From Burkholderiales bacterium (lineage in GTDB: Bacteria > Pseudomonadota > Gammaproteobacteria > Burkholderiales > UBA11063): a DNA stretch of 6,916 nucleotides. The stretch lies in contig JAJFBO010000051.1 in the NCBI GenBank assembly GCA_020697025.1, forward strand, positions 1 through 6,916, in the 5' to 3' direction. Each line of letters starts with the position of its first letter. Positions within the stretch are counted from its first letter, which is position 1. A program made the position numbers and the translations under genes. This document shows positions 6,586-6,916 of this stretch, piece by piece. The notes beneath the pieces were generated by a model that worked only from the letters and a program-made list of their open reading frames with translations, was not told where the DNA came from and did not search any database.

Positions 6586-6629
6586 AACACTAATTTGGAT
6601 ATTATTATAGTTTATAATTTATAATTTCG

Positions 6630-6635
6630 CCTCTC
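6630..6635 (-). promoter_or_regulatory. Ribosome-site-like GAGAGG upstream of the glycosyltransferase
   Basis: GAGAGG on the minus strand is the only good Shine-Dalgarno match before the glycosyltransferase. It is 11 bases from an in-frame ATT (6616-6618) but 44 bases from the GTG at 6585. This favours a start further upstream than the GTG. Confidence 0.35.
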
Positions 6636-6644
6636 AAATATTTC

Positions 6645-6665
6645 TTTAAGTGAAACTTACTTAAA
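6645..6665. repeat. 7-bp perfect hairpin after the acetyltransferase stop
   Basis: TTTAAGT (6645-6651) and ACTTAAA (6659-6665) pair around a seven-base loop, and outer TTTC (6641-6644) can pair with GAAA (6668-6671) past a TA bulge. It lies 12 bases beyond the acetyltransferase TGA on the minus strand. On that strand it lacks a T-run; six T at 6673-6678 follow on the plus strand, where no gene precedes. Perhaps a weak attenuator or mRNA end structure. Confidence 0.35.
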
Positions 6666-6677
6666 TAGAAAATTTTT

Positions 6678-6916
6678 TCATAACCTGTTTTTTTGCATTA
6701 ATAAATATGGATTTTTTCTATGCCATTTGCGGCCGCGTTTTATTATTTTAGCTGGTACTCCGGCGAGAATAGTATATTCTTCTGCAAAAACTTTATTAAC
6801 AATTGCCCCAATTCCAACAATAGTATTATTGGGGAGTTTTGCTCCTCTGATGATTTTACAGCTATTACCTATCCAACAATGATTTCCTATAACTATGGGT
6901 GAAGGTACATTTACAA
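6678..6916 (-). CDS. Hexapeptide-repeat acetyltransferase, C-terminal part
   Basis: The 78 C-terminal residues of a left-handed beta-helix acyltransferase, cut by the right edge of the window and ending in TGA at 6678-6680. The hexapeptide pattern is plain: PIVIGNHCWIGNSCKIIRGA, then LPNNTIVGIGAIVNKVF. After these comes the typical closing turn ILAGVPAKIIKRG and a short basic tail. Such enzymes trim as trimers and transfer an acetyl group from acetyl-CoA, commonly to a sugar of a lipopolysaccharide, capsule or nucleotide-sugar precursor. The catalytic histidine region lies outside the window, so the acceptor cannot be judged. The glycosyltransferase next to it supports a polysaccharide-modifying role. 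This gene was found by reading the reverse strand from the edge; the plus-strand frame over 6720-6902 is its shadow. Confidence 0.88.
   Translation of the reverse strand, partial: VNVPSPIVIGNHCWIGNSCKIIRGAKLPNNTIVGIGAIVNKVFAEEYTILAGVPAKIIKRGRKWHRKNPYLLMQKNRL

Noticed and set aside
6729..6736. GCGGCCGC (NotI site) in AT-rich DNA, considered as a cloning or assembly junction
   Set aside because: The acetyltransferase frame runs through it without a break (K-R-G-R-K), so it is ordinary coding sequence.
6720..6902. 60-codon plus-strand frame at the right edge
   Set aside because: The minus strand here encodes a clear hexapeptide acetyltransferase; this frame is its shadow.

Overview
The window is AT-rich, protein-dense bacterial chromosome. 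The coding style fits a proteobacterium: Shine-Dalgarno sites six to eight bases before most starts, occasional TTG starts, and an EF-P that by eye resembles alphaproteobacterial forms. The low GC would suit a host-associated lineage (Legionellales-like or Holosporales/Rickettsiales-like), but I cannot place it further from this sequence. No rRNA, tRNA, CRISPR array, transposase or integrase is visible.

The left half (1-3379) reads on the + strand. It holds a possible 13-codon tail of an upstream gene, a roughly ten-helix membrane protein of DUF2157 type (66-1100), and a decayed 3' gene remnant with in-frame stops (1121-1432). A palindrome-rich non-coding stretch follows. Then come a small single-domain cupin (1619-1954), another non-coding stretch with a perfect 11-bp inverted repeat, and a full-length soluble bacterial cytochrome P450 (2222-3379). 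The P450 looks richer in GC than its neighbours and may have been acquired.

The right half (3481-6916) reads entirely on the - strand and converges on the P450. In transcription order it holds the C-terminal part of a left-handed beta-helix (hexapeptide) acetyltransferase cut by the window edge (6678-6916), then a family 2 glycosyltransferase whose start is ambiguous (5872-6585). Next are an elongation factor P without the conserved modifiable lysine (5152-5727), a DUF72/YecE protein with a TTG start (4362-5072), and an exported protein of unknown family (3481-4095).

The acetyltransferase and glycosyltransferase probably belong to a surface-polysaccharide cluster continuing beyond the right edge. 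EF-P and DUF72 lie 79 bp apart and could be cotranscribed. The cupin and P450 share a strand, but 267 bp with palindromes separate them, so a joint pathway is only a guess. I do not see a coherent new multi-gene system. The points most worth following are the altered EF-P tip loop, the missing standard start codon of the glycosyltransferase, and the P450 with its odd I-helix and dyad-rich upstream region.
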